DNA of 64,000 nucleotides from Trichoplax adhaerens (GCF_000150275.1 NW_002060953.1:1670254-1734253); one strand, 5' to 3'. Shown: positions 28,477 through 42,150, counted from the stretch's first letter. Program-made: numbers and translations. The notes: generated from the letters alone by a model not told the origin.

Positions 28477-29539
28477 CTTTTAGTAGTTATCCCATACAAT
28501 TTCACCGATAAGTATCCTCAGTAGGTAATGCTAGAGGACACGATTTTTATTCAATTAGCACATAGGTTTCTCTAAATAAGTATTTTAAATCTTAATAATT
28601 ATCTTTTGCTTCTAGGTCAAGCTTGGTGGTTGTTGTGCGTAAGAATCAATTAATGTTGCAATAACGTGGACAAATCTAATTTCTAGATCATATTACTTTA
28701 TAATTGAACAAGTATTCGTCGACAAGATGTTTCTGAGTTATTTTAAATTTGATGTATTATCCAATGTTAATCCTCGAAGAGTAACAAGCGATGGCAAAAG
28801 GCCATGTCTAAATACAGGTCTAGCATATCATGCGAGCAAATCACCAAGTCATGATAACTTGAATTTATGACTTTAATGTATCCTACTTTGCACCTTAGAT
28901 TAGATATTATATTACCTGATCACGTTTTAATAGTAATTAAAATTAGTAAGCTGTTAATTTTTAAAGTCTGAAGTGGACTGATCTCAATGCAAAGCCAATG
29001 CAGAATGTAGTATGAAATGTAAAACACGAAGGATGATGTAAAGAGCCCGTATAAGCAATTAAAAATTTTTTAAGTTTTAGGTGACAAATTTACTGTAGAT
29101 TAGGTGAATGGTTCTCTGGCGATGCTAATACATAAGAATGCAGCAATGTTAAAGCTATCTATAACAAAATGGTTATTCAATGTTGATACTTGAGAATTAG
29201 TAAATAGATCCTTCATTTAAGAATTAAATTACTGAGCAATTTATCGTTTTCATAATTTCCTTTAAAGTACGAAGCAATTTCCTTACCAGCACTTTAGTCT
29301 GGTACTCCAAGTACTTCCTTCCTTGCGAAATAATCCTTCGATAGCAAAGGTCTCTAGCACGATTTCGCATCTGAAACCTATACAAAGTCCAAAAGTTGCT
29401 TGTCCACTATACTATATGCTATCATTTTTGGCATGCGCTGTGGAAATTAGCAATTACTTTCCAAATCATTCTACTATAATAAAAAGCCTTGAGAAAATAG
29501 TATAAAATACTATAGAATTGTTTACTTAATTGACTTAGT
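28477..29539. other. AT-rich DNA, no gene seen
   Basis: No coding exon with support on either strand. A plus-strand frame at 29323-29505 starts without ATG and has no recognisable features. Confidence 0.35.
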
Positions 29540-30370
29540 ACGTGGCGTCCATCTGTGCCACTTGCGAGTAGTGATAGAAATCATTGCAAACTATTCCAAA
29601 AGCGCATACAGTAATAACGACAGGAAGAAGTTATCGTATCATTTTGGATAGCCAGCTATTGATTGATCTAACTTAAGTTCATTAGAATAATAAGAAAGCA
29701 GTGATCTAAATACTTTCTCGTATAGATGCTTGCAGGTCTATCTCATAATATTCACCATCAAAAGAAATAGTATGCAATACAGATGGAAGGGTGCTTCTCA
29801 AGAATACAGAATTAGATGAATGTAAAATTATAGTAAAGCCGCAAGATTACGTTAGGTCATATTGGATAGCAAATTAAAGATTGGTCTCATCCAAGATTAT
29901 TGTGAAAATAAGAAAATATTAATCTATGTAACTTTTTGCATAGATGCTTGCTGTTCTATCTCATCATGTGCACAATTAAAGTAGACAGTATCCAGTATAG
30001 ACGGAAGAGCGCTTCGTAAAAGCATGGAATGAGATGAAAATTAATTATCGTAAAATTGCAAGATCAAAGTAGGTTGTATAGCTTAACAAGCTAAAGATTG
30101 ATCTGATCAAAGCTCAATAAGATAATAGGGAAATAATGATTGGAATATCAGCTCTTATAAATATTTGTTATTCTATCTTACCACGTCTACAATCAAAATA
30201 GCTAAGAGTGCTTCCAAGAATATAGAGAGAGATGAATATTAAATACAGTAAAGCGGTAATATTATCCCATGTCTGATGGGACAGCAAACTACAGATTGAT
30301 CTGGTTCAAGCGTATATAGATACTTGCTATTCTATCTCATCACGTCTACTATCAAAGTAAATTGGAAGTA
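29540..30370 (+). repeat. Degenerate tandem array, unit about 160-220 bp, about five copies
   Basis: Units begin with ATAGATGCTTGC or close variants, then TTCTATCTCATCACGTCTAC. Further in they carry GGA(T/C)AGCAAACTA, then AGATTGATCTGGTTCAAG. Recognisable starts are at about 29722, 29940, 30157 and 30315, and a more divergent unit precedes them from about 29540. There is no open frame through the array. Confidence 0.65.
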
Positions 30371-30554
30371 GTTCTGGGAAATGAATATATCTCCCTAATT
30401 CGTAGTGAGGATCAAAAATAACCTATTGGTTCTAAACTATAAATATCAGCGGTAGATAACCTGATCGCAAGGTTAGAATGTATCCTATTCCGCTGCTATT
30501 GATTATAGTAATGTTAAAAGCGAGTGTATAGCCCGCAAATATAATGAAAGAATT

Positions 30555-30765
30555 TTTACTTTACTATTTCGATAGCAATACACTATAAATCGCAATGTTG
30601 AAATGTAGACCTTGGAATCTAAAGTGTATCTACTTAAAAATATCGATGGATATTATTAGTTCTTATTAAACAATTTTACGTTGCTATTTAGATAGAAATA
30701 TACCACAAAGAGAATGGTGAAATCTAGACTTGGGATCTAAAGAATACATACTTCTAAATATTACT
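30555..30765 (+). repeat. Two-copy degenerate direct repeat, period 120 bp
   Basis: Units at about 30555 and 30675 share GATAG(C/A)AATA, then GTTGAAATGTAGACCTTGG or a close variant, then ATCTAAAG. They follow the longer array at 29540-30370 but are a different sequence. A third, weaker unit may lie near 30420-30540. Confidence 0.5.
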
Positions 30766-31285
30766 TGTAATTATTAATACCAATAATAAAATGCAATAAC
30801 AAGAAATATTCTAAGTTTGCCCAATCTTCTGAATTTGAAAGCGTTCTGTTACGGTGATTGCTGATGATAAATGTATAATTATCATAACAGAGTTTAAGAC
30901 TTGATTTATTGAGGTCATTAACCATAAATCAATATTGACGTTTTCAGCCATAAGCCTAACATGGCAACAATACTGCTGGCTCTATTAAGAGGGTGATACG
31001 ATTTAATTTATTATTTTATATAATGAAGCCGTTATCCACTAAGAATATTAAACAGTGATTGAAACTATTATGATAAAACGAGTAAAAATTATAAAGCATA
31101 CAGAAATTATTACTTCTAAAATGGGTTATCATACGCCTTTTAGAAGTACATATTCTGATAATAAAACTACTCTATAGTATAGCTAAGGATCCAAACAGGT
31201 AAGGACTCATTCAACAGTTAGAAAATAGTTAAAATTTTATTGGAATTGCTATCCTATTGAAATACTAAGAATATCCCAACTTCAA

Positions 31286-33332
31286 CTATGTATGAGTATA
31301 TTGAAGCTTTTCGACGATATCTTTTCTCCCTATCGCCAATAATACTGGTGCTACAGCTGATGCAGTAAATTTTGTCGGATGTCTCTGAGAAAATTGTTTG
31401 ATGACAGCAAATGCTCTATCAAATTCAGACGAATGATCTTTAGCAATAACATCGGTGTCTATGGCCATATCCAAAGCTAAGGCAAATTTCGCCCAGTCAG
31501 TTCCTATACTGCTTACAATCATCAGCACTAAATTTAGAACGATAAATTATAATATCAGCTGTAAAAATAATAGTCGAACTTAACGAAATGGAATCCCAAG
31601 TATGAATAACAATAAATTATTAGTATGCGCTTTGAGTAAAACTGCATCTTTTACAAGTCATGCTTTCTGAAGGTCATTCAGATGGTAACGAATTACTAAT
31701 GAATTATTTAAGATTAGGGATTGAATTCCTTAACAAAAATCGTAATCTCTGATAAATATCATGAATTACAACCAGCAGTCATGTCATTCACAGTCACCAC
31801 ATTTCTAATGCATATTAGAAGCATTGCCAGTGACAATGAACATAGAAAAGCAGGTGAGTTAAAAATGAAGCAATGAATTTTTGATGGCACTGAGTTTCTA
31901 AAATTATCACCTTGAGGCTGGAAAAGTTGATCAGGAGCCATTTGATTAGGATTCAGTGGCGCATCCACTAGTTATTGTGAATGCCAATAAATTAGAAATG
32001 TAATTTTAAATTTATGATCATAATTTATTCGATAAAATAGCTTCCATTTAACCAAAGCAACGCTTCAACTCATGATATATGAATATAGAAAATCTACCTT
32101 CATCTCCTGAATGCTTTCCTTTAGAAGAACCTATAATGAGCAATTCCAAATGTCTCATATTAGCTATATGTATGTAAAGGTGTTAAATAACACACAAATA
32201 TAGGGGATATAATTTCAAGTAAAAATAGCTAACTAAAGTCTATAATTTCATTTTCACATATGACATGATAATCCATTTAATGCGTAATGGACTAGAAAGT
32301 AAGTTATTCATTCGATAAAAATTTCTACTTTATAGCTCGATATGTTTCCTATAGTAAGATTTTAAACTTTATGCATAAATGCTGTATCTTAAAAATCAGC
32401 AATTCATTCAATATGGCTGAGTTTTATCCATAGAGTATCTTATATGATAATCTTTTATGCAATTAAAGGAGTTATTTGTTGAAGACAACTGGCATTTACT
32501 TTTATCGTCTGGATATAAAGAAACAATTCCACCACCTGCCGGATTGGGGTCTGATAATGAAGACTTACTAGCTTTTCCACCTTCCAGAACAAAAGAATAC
32601 ATGTCGATAATAATAATAATTGATATATAGATTAGTTTGTCAAGTCACTTTTATTAAGACGAAGAGCATAGAATTTATGACTAATTTGCTGGGTATATCT
32701 TGCAAAAATCTAGTTGGTTTTTACTATAATAAATCTATGATATTGCTCTAAAATGCTGTGTCTAGCACACAAACAACTAGGACAGTTTATGATTTTGATA
32801 ATTTAGGAATCTATCTAAATTTGAGCAATTACTAAAAACTATAATTTTTTCTGATTTGATATTAGTATTCAGGAATGAGTTACAAATTTCGGAGATAACA
32901 ATTCTAGGCTAATTATTTTTCTTTAGTCATATCATAATATCGTTTTAAGTTGGTCTATCTACAAGAATCTAATAGGTAGCCAAGGGTTACTACGTCGGTA
33001 AAACAAAAATTTGAATGAAACGCTTTATGTAATTAAGTATTCTTACTAAAACTTTCTTTTTCCATTAGTTTTCCTAATTCTTGAATTGCTGTGGCTTCCG
33101 ATCGTTGCAATAGATAGCAAAATTCAAGCCAGTTTTCATCTGATCGATTCTCTAAAATTCTTATAAACTGAAGGTTTAGACTTTTATCCTGTTGAATCAA
33201 ATATAGTTTATCTGATTCATCATAGGTAATAATTCCAATTAAGTCCGGCAAGATGGTCCTAACGTTTATTTCCTTCATAATCCGATCCCTATATTTAGTT
33301 AGAACTGCCCGGTTTTTATCGTTTAATCCCAT
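31286..33332 (-). CDS. CARD-linker-death-domain adaptor (RAIDD-like)
   Basis: Predicted exons: 33332-33047, 32580-32569, 32130-32098, 31967-31911, 31527-31286, giving 209 residues. Exon 1 is a CARD from ATG 33332 (MGLNDKNRAVLTKYRDRI), with NLQFIRILENRSDENWLEFC near its end, leaving in phase 1. The last exon is a death domain with IGTDWAKFALALD, ending VAPVLLAIGRKDIVEKL and stop. The three linker exons (12, 33 and 57 bases) all enter and leave in phase 1; the 57-base one encodes a Pro/Gln-rich stretch (DAPLNPNQMAPDQLFQPQ). The 12-base exon is the weakest. The frame is open for 34 codons upstream of the chosen ATG, so an N-terminal extension through an acceptor ending CCACCTAG is possible. CARD followed by DD is the layout of vertebrate CRADD/RAIDD, which links caspase CARDs to death-domain platforms; orthology is not shown. 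Confidence 0.8.
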
Positions 33333-34879
33333 GATAAAAAAATTTGCTATTACTGGATTTTTATTCCGAAATTCAAAATACGAGTTATTTGATCCAGAAC
33401 AGATTCTAGGTGGCGATGGTGAAATACAGATCAAGACTTGGCTTAATGTTTGTTGGTCTTTAAGGAGGTAACTTGTTAAAGAAATCAGCTAAAGTATCGT
33501 AGTAAAAAGATACATTTTAAAATTTGTTAGTGACAAAAGCAAATGTCAATCAAAGATATCAAGCGAGTAATTAACGACATAAGCCATTTATCTAATATTG
33601 CTTGCATTGTTCTTTTCTAGTAAAAATATTAATAGCTTCTGAAGTATAGTGAGAAAGGAATAAGTAGTCATTTTGTTCAATTAGAAATATCAAATAAAGA
33701 TCGTCAACAAATATATAGTAGCTCGTTCCAGTTACGTTCGTTCTTGTGTACTTTATAAGCCAAATATTGTGTAGATTATTATAGATGCAAAATAACTAGC
33801 TAATCATCAAAATTTTTCTTTAGACTAGTTAAGTTTACGTCTTTTAGGAAGGCTCATTGAATGTCTTTTTAATCTTTAATTGCTTAGCTCCAGTATTTCA
33901 TGATGTAAGGCAGTTAGGTAAATATAAGAATCTTATTAACTTAAACGATACAATGATTGTGGTAACGGAACTTTTATAGAAGATACCAAAAATATTTCCT
34001 TCTTAATTTATTTCTGAACTATTAAAATGAAACTAGACTGTTCAGAATCCAATGGATACTTTTACTCCTATTTATTAACAAACTTTGGAAAATTCCATGC
34101 TGCATGAGTTAAGATGTTACTTTAAACACCTTTTAGATCACGATATTAACCAAAAAATTGCTACAAGTAAAATAGGCATCATGAAGTAGCGAACAGATCA
34201 ATTTGAAGATAATTGCAATTGATGAATTTTTAATCCTGACCTAATGTTATGAGTACAGCTTGAGTATTATGTAATTTATTAATAGGCAAAATTATAAACC
34301 GTAAGAAATCCGCGAAGCAGAAGCAGTAAACCTATTGCTCATGAATGTATTTCTCTTCAGAAATTGGCATTTGGTTTCCAAAAGCTAGGGATTATTTCAT
34401 TAGCATAACGAAATAATTTTTTATACTTGAATGTTTTCTTGTGATTTAATCCCCATATTTACGTTATCTGAGCTAAGAATTATTGATAACGTTCTCTGAA
34501 GCAGGTAATAATGATATTTTAGATCTTGCAGATATTATAAATTAGGTATTATAGATTATAGATAAGTCCTAGAGGCTCGTAGAAAATAAAACTTTCCTCT
34601 TTTGATATTTAATATTTGAAATCAGAGCAGATTCATGATTAGCATGACTACATGCAACTTAGACAGTCTAACTGATTGAAAATCGTATCTTGCACAAATA
34701 AGTAAAAATAGGTTTCGTAATTCCACTACTAACTGAAGTATTGACTTCAAACTCATCAATGTCAAGTAAGATAATCATTAGATTAAAATATCGAACTAAC
34801 TAAACGTGTAAATTACCTTTAGCCAAATGGTACGCTTGCGGAGTTTATGCTAGTTCTAGATGAAGACAAACCTTCTGTA
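33333..34879. other. 5' flank of the CARD-DD gene, AT-rich
   Basis: No supported exon. The promoter of the gene to its left should lie at the left end. Confidence 0.35.
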
Positions 34880-35060
34880 CGACTTACGACGAGAGGAAAA
34901 AGATTTTATCTAATTTGTATCATTGCAGCCCCCAAATTTCCGGAGAATGAACAATTGGCGCTGTTGCTTTCAAATAATTGTAAATAGATCTAAAAAGGGC
35001 AAATGGCCGTCATAGCATTGCATCTAAATTATCTGGCCAATCAATTAAATGATACATTGT
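34880..35060 (-). pseudogene. Possible decayed death-domain exon
   Basis: On the minus strand a frame reads LIDWPDNLDAML, a stop, RPFALFRSIYNYLKATAPIV, HSPEIWGLQ, and another stop. The spacing from the first to the second Trp equals that in the death domain of the 37.5-kb gene (IGLDWTKL.. to ..FLDIW, 35 residues between the two Trp). Two or three in-frame stops break it. The resemblance rests on a few positions and could be chance. Confidence 0.25.
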
Positions 35061-37500
35061 CGTATAATAATGAAGGGCAAGACAGCCTATTATTCAAATC
35101 GATATTGTGATAACAAAAAGGCAAATTTCTATATTTTATCGGCTGTACTAGAACATTCTATCTTAGGGAATGGAAGATGCTTTTATTAACTATAAAACTA
35201 TCGAGTATCTGCTTTTGATTATAAAAATATAAAAGACGATTTAAAAATTTGGGGGACATTGTGATAACATCAGCCCACCTGATACAACTTTAATGGATTC
35301 CGGAAAATAATCTTACTGAAGCAGAATAAAATGTGGCTAACTCTCTTAGAAAATTATTCATTATGAAGAATAATTAAATTATAGTAGGTCATAAATTCAC
35401 CTATACTGATTGCAAGTCCATTTTTTTCGATCATTATTATCTAATCTATTGGAATAGAATTTGTCTAAGTTTCATATACTCGCAATAGTAATGTGTAGTA
35501 TATCAGTTAGATGACGAATACACTTTTGCATTACGCTACACTTTTGCAATATAAGGTATTCCAAGTACTATTTTTAAATTGCAACTTGTAAGCCAATAAT
35601 TTCCTGTAAAATTAAATTTTGCAGTTGCTATAAGCGTAGTTAGAGCAACAAACATTTCAAAATTAGCCCTATAGTGGATAATGGAAACTAGTTCAATGTA
35701 AAGCCTTTATTAAATTTTTCACTGATGCTTTAACTTGAGCTAGAATTTTTGATTAACCAAATAAGAAAGTCATAATAAACACCTGTTATAGGCACTAAAG
35801 CTCATTATTAACGTACGCTTATTACGAAATTGTAGGCTTGTACTGCTTCAAAGATTATGGTAAGGAATCTGACACGAAAATCGTATTTTAACTTGCTCTT
35901 GTACGCGTAGGCCATTTTACTACTTTAATTTAGAAGGCTCTGTTATAGAATGCGAATATGATATTGAGAAATTATCACCTACTGAAGTCTTAGGTAACTA
36001 TTAAGAAGTAGTTCTAGGAAAAGGCTAGATATATCGTAATATGTGAACAGGTATACCATACGGCGATGTCATATAATATCTGTACAATACTACTGTTCAT
36101 TGCTAATTTTACTAACATCGAAGTAGATTTAGTACAAGTAATACATTTTTGTTTAATGCTTTGGAACAAATAATTACCAGTATAGTAGATAATTCTGCTT
36201 ATATCCAACATCTATTAGTTACTACAAGGGTACTTCTCATTTGCCATTTGTATATCCAAAAGTAATTTCCACAATACTTGTATAAATGCAGGAAATTAGA
36301 CCAACTGCGTCTTATTGATTAGCTGTGATTCATTAATAAGTTGAAACAACTTTGACATATTAGGTAGCCTATATGAAAGTAACTGTTTAGTTTATCAATA
36401 CTGTTCTTGTAACAAAGAGTTAGACTTCTAAAAATTATCGGATGCTATTGATACTATAAATTATATTTACCACTTCAAGGCTACTAAGAAAATTAGCTGG
36501 GTGGTCGATAGTTTAGACTGTTGGAAATAATGCAACTAATTAAGACAAAATTGCTTTATTTCAGCTTTTAATCAATCTTCAATTTTATAAAATAAAATTC
36601 CCTAGATCTTTACGGTAAAGTACTGGTTCTTGTCTTAGACTTAAACACAGTCCCACGAGTCATGATGCATCTACTATGAACCCTGTTAGACCTAAAGAGA
36701 TATCAATAAATTTCGTACATGATACTAATTCTTCCATTTCTTTGCCTATAAATGCTTATTGCGTTTTGTATTCATTTACGTACAATAAAGAAAACTTACT
36801 TTAACCGGATAGTAATTACTACTTAAAATATTTGCTATCTATATAAGGAGTAAAACTACTTCTACTACGCTCATACAAGACAATTATTATTTCAAAGGAG
36901 CAAATATTCTCTCCTACAGTAGAGTAAAACAATAGATATTTATATTGCCATAATGGCTCCTCATGCAATTACCGAAAATTGAAAGCATTTATAAAGGCTT
37001 TAAATGTTCTTTAACATGAATGTAAAACTATTTCCAATCTTACATGAAAGTTTAAAAAGCAATAGACTTTTTCATGCTCCTGGAAAGAAAGTAGTTCATT
37101 TCGAAACAGCTTACAAAGTAATATTACCCAGAAAAATACCGTACAAGTAACGAAAACAAGAATTACATTTATTTTGAATTATTAATCCTTCCTTTCCATC
37201 ATTAAAAGAATAGAAGATTAAGGTAAATTTGCACTTAAAAGTAATAACTTCAAAGATATATCTATCAGCTACCGTACATAATTCGATATTCTAATTCCGC
37301 ATATATTTTGATTACGTTAAAGTTATTACATTATAATTCTACCAGTCAGTGTACGCTGTAATTATTTCTTAATAATTAGTAGCTATAAAATGTTCCTATT
37401 TCAAGTTCTACTTATATTAAACTATTATCAGGTAATGAGTTTTCGCCCTTTAACCGAACATGGCTCATATTTACCCAGCGTTTAGTGTCAAATTTAGGAT
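35061..37500. other. AT-rich DNA, no gene seen
   Basis: No supported exon. A 65-codon minus-strand frame with ATG at 36211 shows no domain and no splice context. Confidence 0.35.
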
Positions 37501-39189
37501 TTACAATTTTCGTAATTCAACGGCTATATCATTTCTGTAAATGGTTCTTAGGGCACTTTCTAATACAGATATAGTGGCTTTAGTTGGATTTTTCTGACTC
37601 CAAATATCCAGGAATGCTTTTGTTTGATTAAATACAGAATGACCATGCTGATATATAATGGTATCTAAATTAATATCAGAATCAAGAAATGCTGCCAGTT
37701 TTGTCCAATCCAAGCCAATTTTATCACATACTATAAAGTACGCTTTCTTCATCTTCTCTTTTGCTAATCGTCAGAAGAAGTGAAAGTCATTATAAACTAA
37801 TTAAAAGTTGTCATGACTTTCTGTAATACTGCCGCTGTGACTTTGTAGCACATAAACTCATGGCTATTTTAACGTTAAAAAAAGATTCTAAGGCTTTAAC
37901 TGACCCAAAGTAAAAACTAATAGTCCATATAATTTACAAATTAGGCAGCTAATGAAGTGCAATAGAATGAAGGATAGCTTAAGACACTAATATAGCATTA
38001 TTTTTTAAATCCATATTAGCGAATAGTAGCATAATATGTATCTTGCTGGCATACTAAACTTAATCTATTTAATTATACAGTCATTAAATCCGATAACTGG
38101 CTATGCATAAAGTTAATCTTTACTTTGGGCTAACGTTAGGCGTAACTAACATTACTTAGTATCATTGCATTCGGCTGAAAGAGCACCATGATTTACGAGC
38201 GTGCTTAGTAATAGCCTAAAAATAGTTTTAAATGTTACAAAGCTATGTAACCCAAGACTTTTAACAAAGCAAATCTCACTATGGTACGTGCAAACCCTTA
38301 ATGTATGTTAATATAAAGTCGGTAATATTTAAGTGTAGAAAATTATGAATGAAACAGCAAGACTGTAGTAAGTAATAGCTATTAGTAATGAATGAAATTT
38401 GTTATCCTTTCTGTGGAATCTAATCTACCAACCTGCATCCTCATTTTCACCTCGATCAACTATGATTTCAAGCAAAGAGCAAGCAAAAATTAGTTATTAA
38501 TTTAGTGCTAAATGACTATCGTATATATTTATATAAGTATTGTAATCCATTAAAACATATCTAAACTACCCGAGGGAATTAAGACTAAAAGGCAAATTTG
38601 ATCAATTAATGTTTAGTCTTAAGCTTTACTCACCGACATCTTCGCTGTTACTACCTAAATGAGAACCTTCAAAATAGTCCAAAAAAAAATAGATGGTATC
38701 ATTCAAGAAAGACATTAGCATAAGCTGTTACATTGAAATGACTTGATCATCTATCAATATGATCATAAAATCATAGTAATATTAGCTGATAATCTCAATT
38801 TATTTCTATGTTTTGCAGTCTAGCAATAATAGCACCATGATTTTATTATTTCGTCCCTGTTATGATATTGCTTACTCGGCTAAATTTATACCTGAAATTT
38901 CTCTGACTTCTGCTTTTAATTTTTTGCCTAAACTTTGAACGGCCGACGCTTGATATTCGATCAATGATAGATAAAACTCTTTGAAATCTTTATCGTCTCT
39001 AGTCCTAAGTATTTTTACAAATTGAAAATTTTTTTCTTTCTTTGTTTTAAAGCCACTTAAAAAATCCACTTCATGTTCGCTTAACACTTTAACAGAATGT
39101 AAATCATATACTATATCGCTTATAGGTGTCTGTGCAATAATTTGCTTCAGATTATTCTCAAGTATGTTTTGATATTCCTTAGACAACAT
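37501..39189 (-). CDS. CARD-linker-death-domain adaptor (RAIDD-like)
   Basis: Predicted exons: 39189-38892, 38666-38634, 38459-38433, 37763-37501, giving 206 residues. Exon 1 encodes a CARD (MLSKEYQNILENNLKQII, then VKVLSEHEVDFL, then FKEFYLSLIEYQASAVQSLG) and leaves in phase 1 after ATTTCAG. The 33-base linker exon (SHLGSNSEDV) has the same length and phase as one in the 31.3-kb gene. The 27-base exon (GENEDA) uses a weak GTTGGT donor and is tentative. The last exon is a death domain of the same 263-base length as that of the 50.5-kb gene: AYFIVCDKIGLDWTKLAAFL, then FLDIWSQKNPTKAT, ending VELRKL and stop. It is the same family, strand and architecture as the neighbours, so a tandem duplicate. 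A cytoplasmic death-fold adaptor role is inferred from the domains. Confidence 0.8.
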
Positions 39190-41049
39190 GACCAGTGTTT
39201 ACTTGATTTTTAGCCCACGCTAGTAGTCTAAAAAATGTTACCTTAAATCCGCAAAGATAATAAAACCATAAAATTATATATTTATGAGTGATTTGAATTA
39301 GTAGCAACTTTAGCAATTTCATTTAAATTTTAACTGGTGGTTTTAATCGCTGGCAAAATACATTCAATAGTCTCATAGGCCATATGCTTTTCTACTCGTA
39401 ATAAATGATCAGAGCAAATTCTTGAGGCTACGATCCTAGATCAATGTTTGGAATTTAGCATGTACTGTACTATTGCTCAAATTTTGGGATACTGGACAAT
39501 GAACAGTAATTCAGATTTTGCCATATCCTGTTAGGGTTAGATTGATTATTAAGGAAATACCATGCAGTATATGCTTGATTATATTTTTTCATGATTCCCC
39601 AAGTAGTCAAATGCTCCTTTTTAGACTAACTTTTTACACTTTTATATAGAGTGCTTGATTCATATAATGCCAGTTCATTTTAGACCTATATTAATATAAT
39701 TCTGGTTGCTCGTATTAGATGTGCTCAATGAATAAAAGAAGCCCAGAACATAAACAGTTCGATGCTGTCGTACATTTGCTAGCAACTATACTTTCTACGT
39801 TACGATCAAACTTAATATCTTCAATCATAACTTAATTATTTACTAGCTAGAATTGATTTAGGGATCTATAATTAATGCCAAAATGTCGGCATTTCTATTT
39901 AAATTTGAAAACAATCGTAAAAATAGAATGTCAGTAAGAGCTTAATCATTTGCACCATACCTCATTGTGGTGGTGAAGAAAGTAATAATGCAGATAAGTG
40001 AAAACTGAATTTATACAACGTAAAATTCATAGATGCCTGATGTAATTAGATTAACACAGAAGTTAGATTAGATAACGTACCGATATCACCAATATTACGC
40101 TTTCGATTCAATTAAGTTATAAAAGTATTCTATTATATCATTTTATAAGGGTAGCTTCTAATTGAGAAAGCAGCAGTTAAGCCATGTTTACCTTCAGAAT
40201 AATTTGTGCAATTTAGTAGTGTGTATCTGATGTAGCATTACTTCTCCATTTACGCATGCTGGTGTTTAATGCTTAACAAAGTTTGATGATTTGTTTCACC
40301 ATATAAAAATACTGGCAGATACTAAAATTCTAATTTTAGGGATTATAAATCGATTTACTCTACATTAAACTTAAAACTAAATGGTAGCTAATTATGTCGG
40401 ATAAAAAATAAATGTATATATAGCAATAATTAGTCGTTCATTAAATTATTGTTATGAAATATTACTTAAAATTTTTCGCTTATATCAATAAGTAGGTTTC
40501 AATTAGGAGCACTCTGATTATTCATTATCACCTCCGTACAACATATCATTGATTATCTATACGAGCACTAGCACCATTTAATCATCAATAATTCTAGTAT
40601 CTCATGATTGTCAACAATCTTATGTTGAACTGCATGTTATAAAGTTACCCAGACACGCTATTACAAAAGAATCAGTTTCATCTTCCATAGGATAAAATCT
40701 CAGGTTTCAGATATTTAATCCCTCTGCTAAAATCAAGTCAAAGCTCATACAGTACAAGTAATCAATTTCAGCCTTATAGGGTGCCAATCTTACTTCGATA
40801 GTCTATTTATTAACGTAAATTTACCAGTCGCGATGACGTTTTTAAGCCTGCATTATGTCGATCTCAACTGGCTTAATATCCAAGAGTAATTGATTTCAGT
40901 TTGAAGATAAAAGTTCATTGTATCTCTTAATACGGTAATGTTGAGCTTCAAAGTGCTATAATCAACATTTAACTTCCTACTTACACGTTTGCAATCTTCG
41001 ATTTCCGGCTTTACTGTGTAAGACGTAGATGCAATTTTATCTAATCGAC
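39190..41049. other. AT-rich DNA with one exon-like block
   Basis: Mostly featureless. On the minus strand at about 41032-40973 an exon-like block runs from an acceptor CGATTAG to a strong donor GTAAGTAGG and encodes STSYTVKPEIEDCKR. Its gene is unknown; it could be a distal exon of the 43.5-kb CARD gene. Confidence 0.3.
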
Positions 41050-41290
41050 GGTGCTTCAAACAGGATTAGGGGAGGCTTTAACTGTTTGTCGGCTGGATTT
41101 TATATCCTTCCAGGTCGGTCAGCAATCACTGTCTAATTAAGTACCATCAGAGGACTGGCCGGGATAATCTACTTGACATGCCTAGTCCAGCTTTCAGTCA
41201 CGCTATCCCACCTCTAAACCATGATCAACATAGTAGACGGCAGCCGCCGCTAAGTCATGATCGCAAATGATGAATAAGATGAGTAGGGAT
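41050..41290. other. Locally GC-rich island, origin unknown
   Basis: A stretch of about 240 bases that is visibly richer in GC than its surroundings (for example GACGGCAGCCGCCGCTAAG, CTGGCCGGGATAATC). It has no open frame and no convincing tRNA-type promoter boxes. It could be a short transposon remnant, a SINE without recognisable boxes, or a regulatory element. Confidence 0.35.
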
Positions 41291-41384
41291 CAGTCTATCC
41301 TATTGTGACGTCATAAAGGCCTACTGTGAAGACGGTAAATAAGCAAGATAATGACGTTAGATAAAATTAACATACTAGATAATG

Positions 41385-41905
41385 TTGGATGATGATAACT
41401 ACGGTTTGCTATCGACAATTTTATATTGTTTGGAGGGATTAGATGATCTAAACTTGGATTGAAAGTAGTCATGCTTGCATCATTCGATCTCTCACTGTAA
41501 AGTTGATTAGATTACGTGTTCAGTTTACTGGCAAAAATGGCTACTAGTGGAGATAAAAATGAGTAGCTCAACTTAAACTTAAATTTAAACGGTCACGAGA
41601 TGATCGTGTAATAGACTCTTGTTATTACTGTTCATTCACCTTCGAAACCAAAATTTGAGTTAATAAAATGTAGTAAATCTTGCATGTGACACACGAAGCT
41701 AGTCTCATACTAGAAATAATAAAAGTGTGCTGTTTAATTCTATTTGAATCATACTATTGCAATTAGCTGAAACTATGACACGTTGATACGCATCGATAAG
41801 CTGAAATTATTAGATAATGTTCGATGATGATAGCTATGACCCCTGCCTGTATATTAGATTGACTTAAAAAATGTTTTGACGATCTAAACTTGTTTTAAAA
41901 TATCT
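41385..41905 (+). repeat. Direct repeat of about 95 bp, two copies 424 bp apart
   Basis: Copies at about 41385-41480 and 41809-41905 share AGATAATGTT(G/C)GATGATG, then ATA(A/G)CTA, and GATCTAAACTTG near the end. Between them there is only AT-rich DNA. Confidence 0.5.
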
Positions 41906-41970
41906 GTAAGACAAACAATTTTAACCGAAAAGCAACGTGAAGGAAATTTTCATCTGTACATGATATTAAC

Positions 41971-42150
41971 CTACATGTAACATAGTATAGCAATCTCTGA
42001 TGAATGTTTGTAGCCATGTCGGGTTCGTCCTACTAAATTAGCTGCATCTTTACTGATGTAAGCAGAAGTAGGGACTTCTGGCTGCTCTGGATACAAGCTT
42101 GCATCTTTTGGTAAATTACTAACGTATTCATTAAATAAACAATTTACGTT
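41971..42150 (-). CDS. Exon-like coding block, unrecognised, terminal
   Basis: A 59-codon frame starts after an acceptor TTAAAATAG (phase 0) and ends at TAG 41971-41973. It contains LPKDASLYPEQPEVPTSAYI followed by SKDAANLVGRTRHGYKHSSE, which is more complex than the AT-rich noise around it. It has no starting ATG and would need upstream exons. By position it could be the last exon of the CARD gene at 43.5-45.1 kb, but the phases do not agree with the exons found there. Family unknown. Confidence 0.35.
   Translation of the reverse strand, partial: NVNCLFNEYVSNLPKDASLYPEQPEVPTSAYISKDAANLVGRTRHGYKHSSEIAILCYM

Noticed and set aside
40853-41059. Minus-strand frame ending INYSWILSQLRST as a death-domain start
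   Set aside because: Only the Phe-to-Trp spacing fits. The following pattern does not, the frame stops at once, and a strong donor inside it suggests a different exon end.
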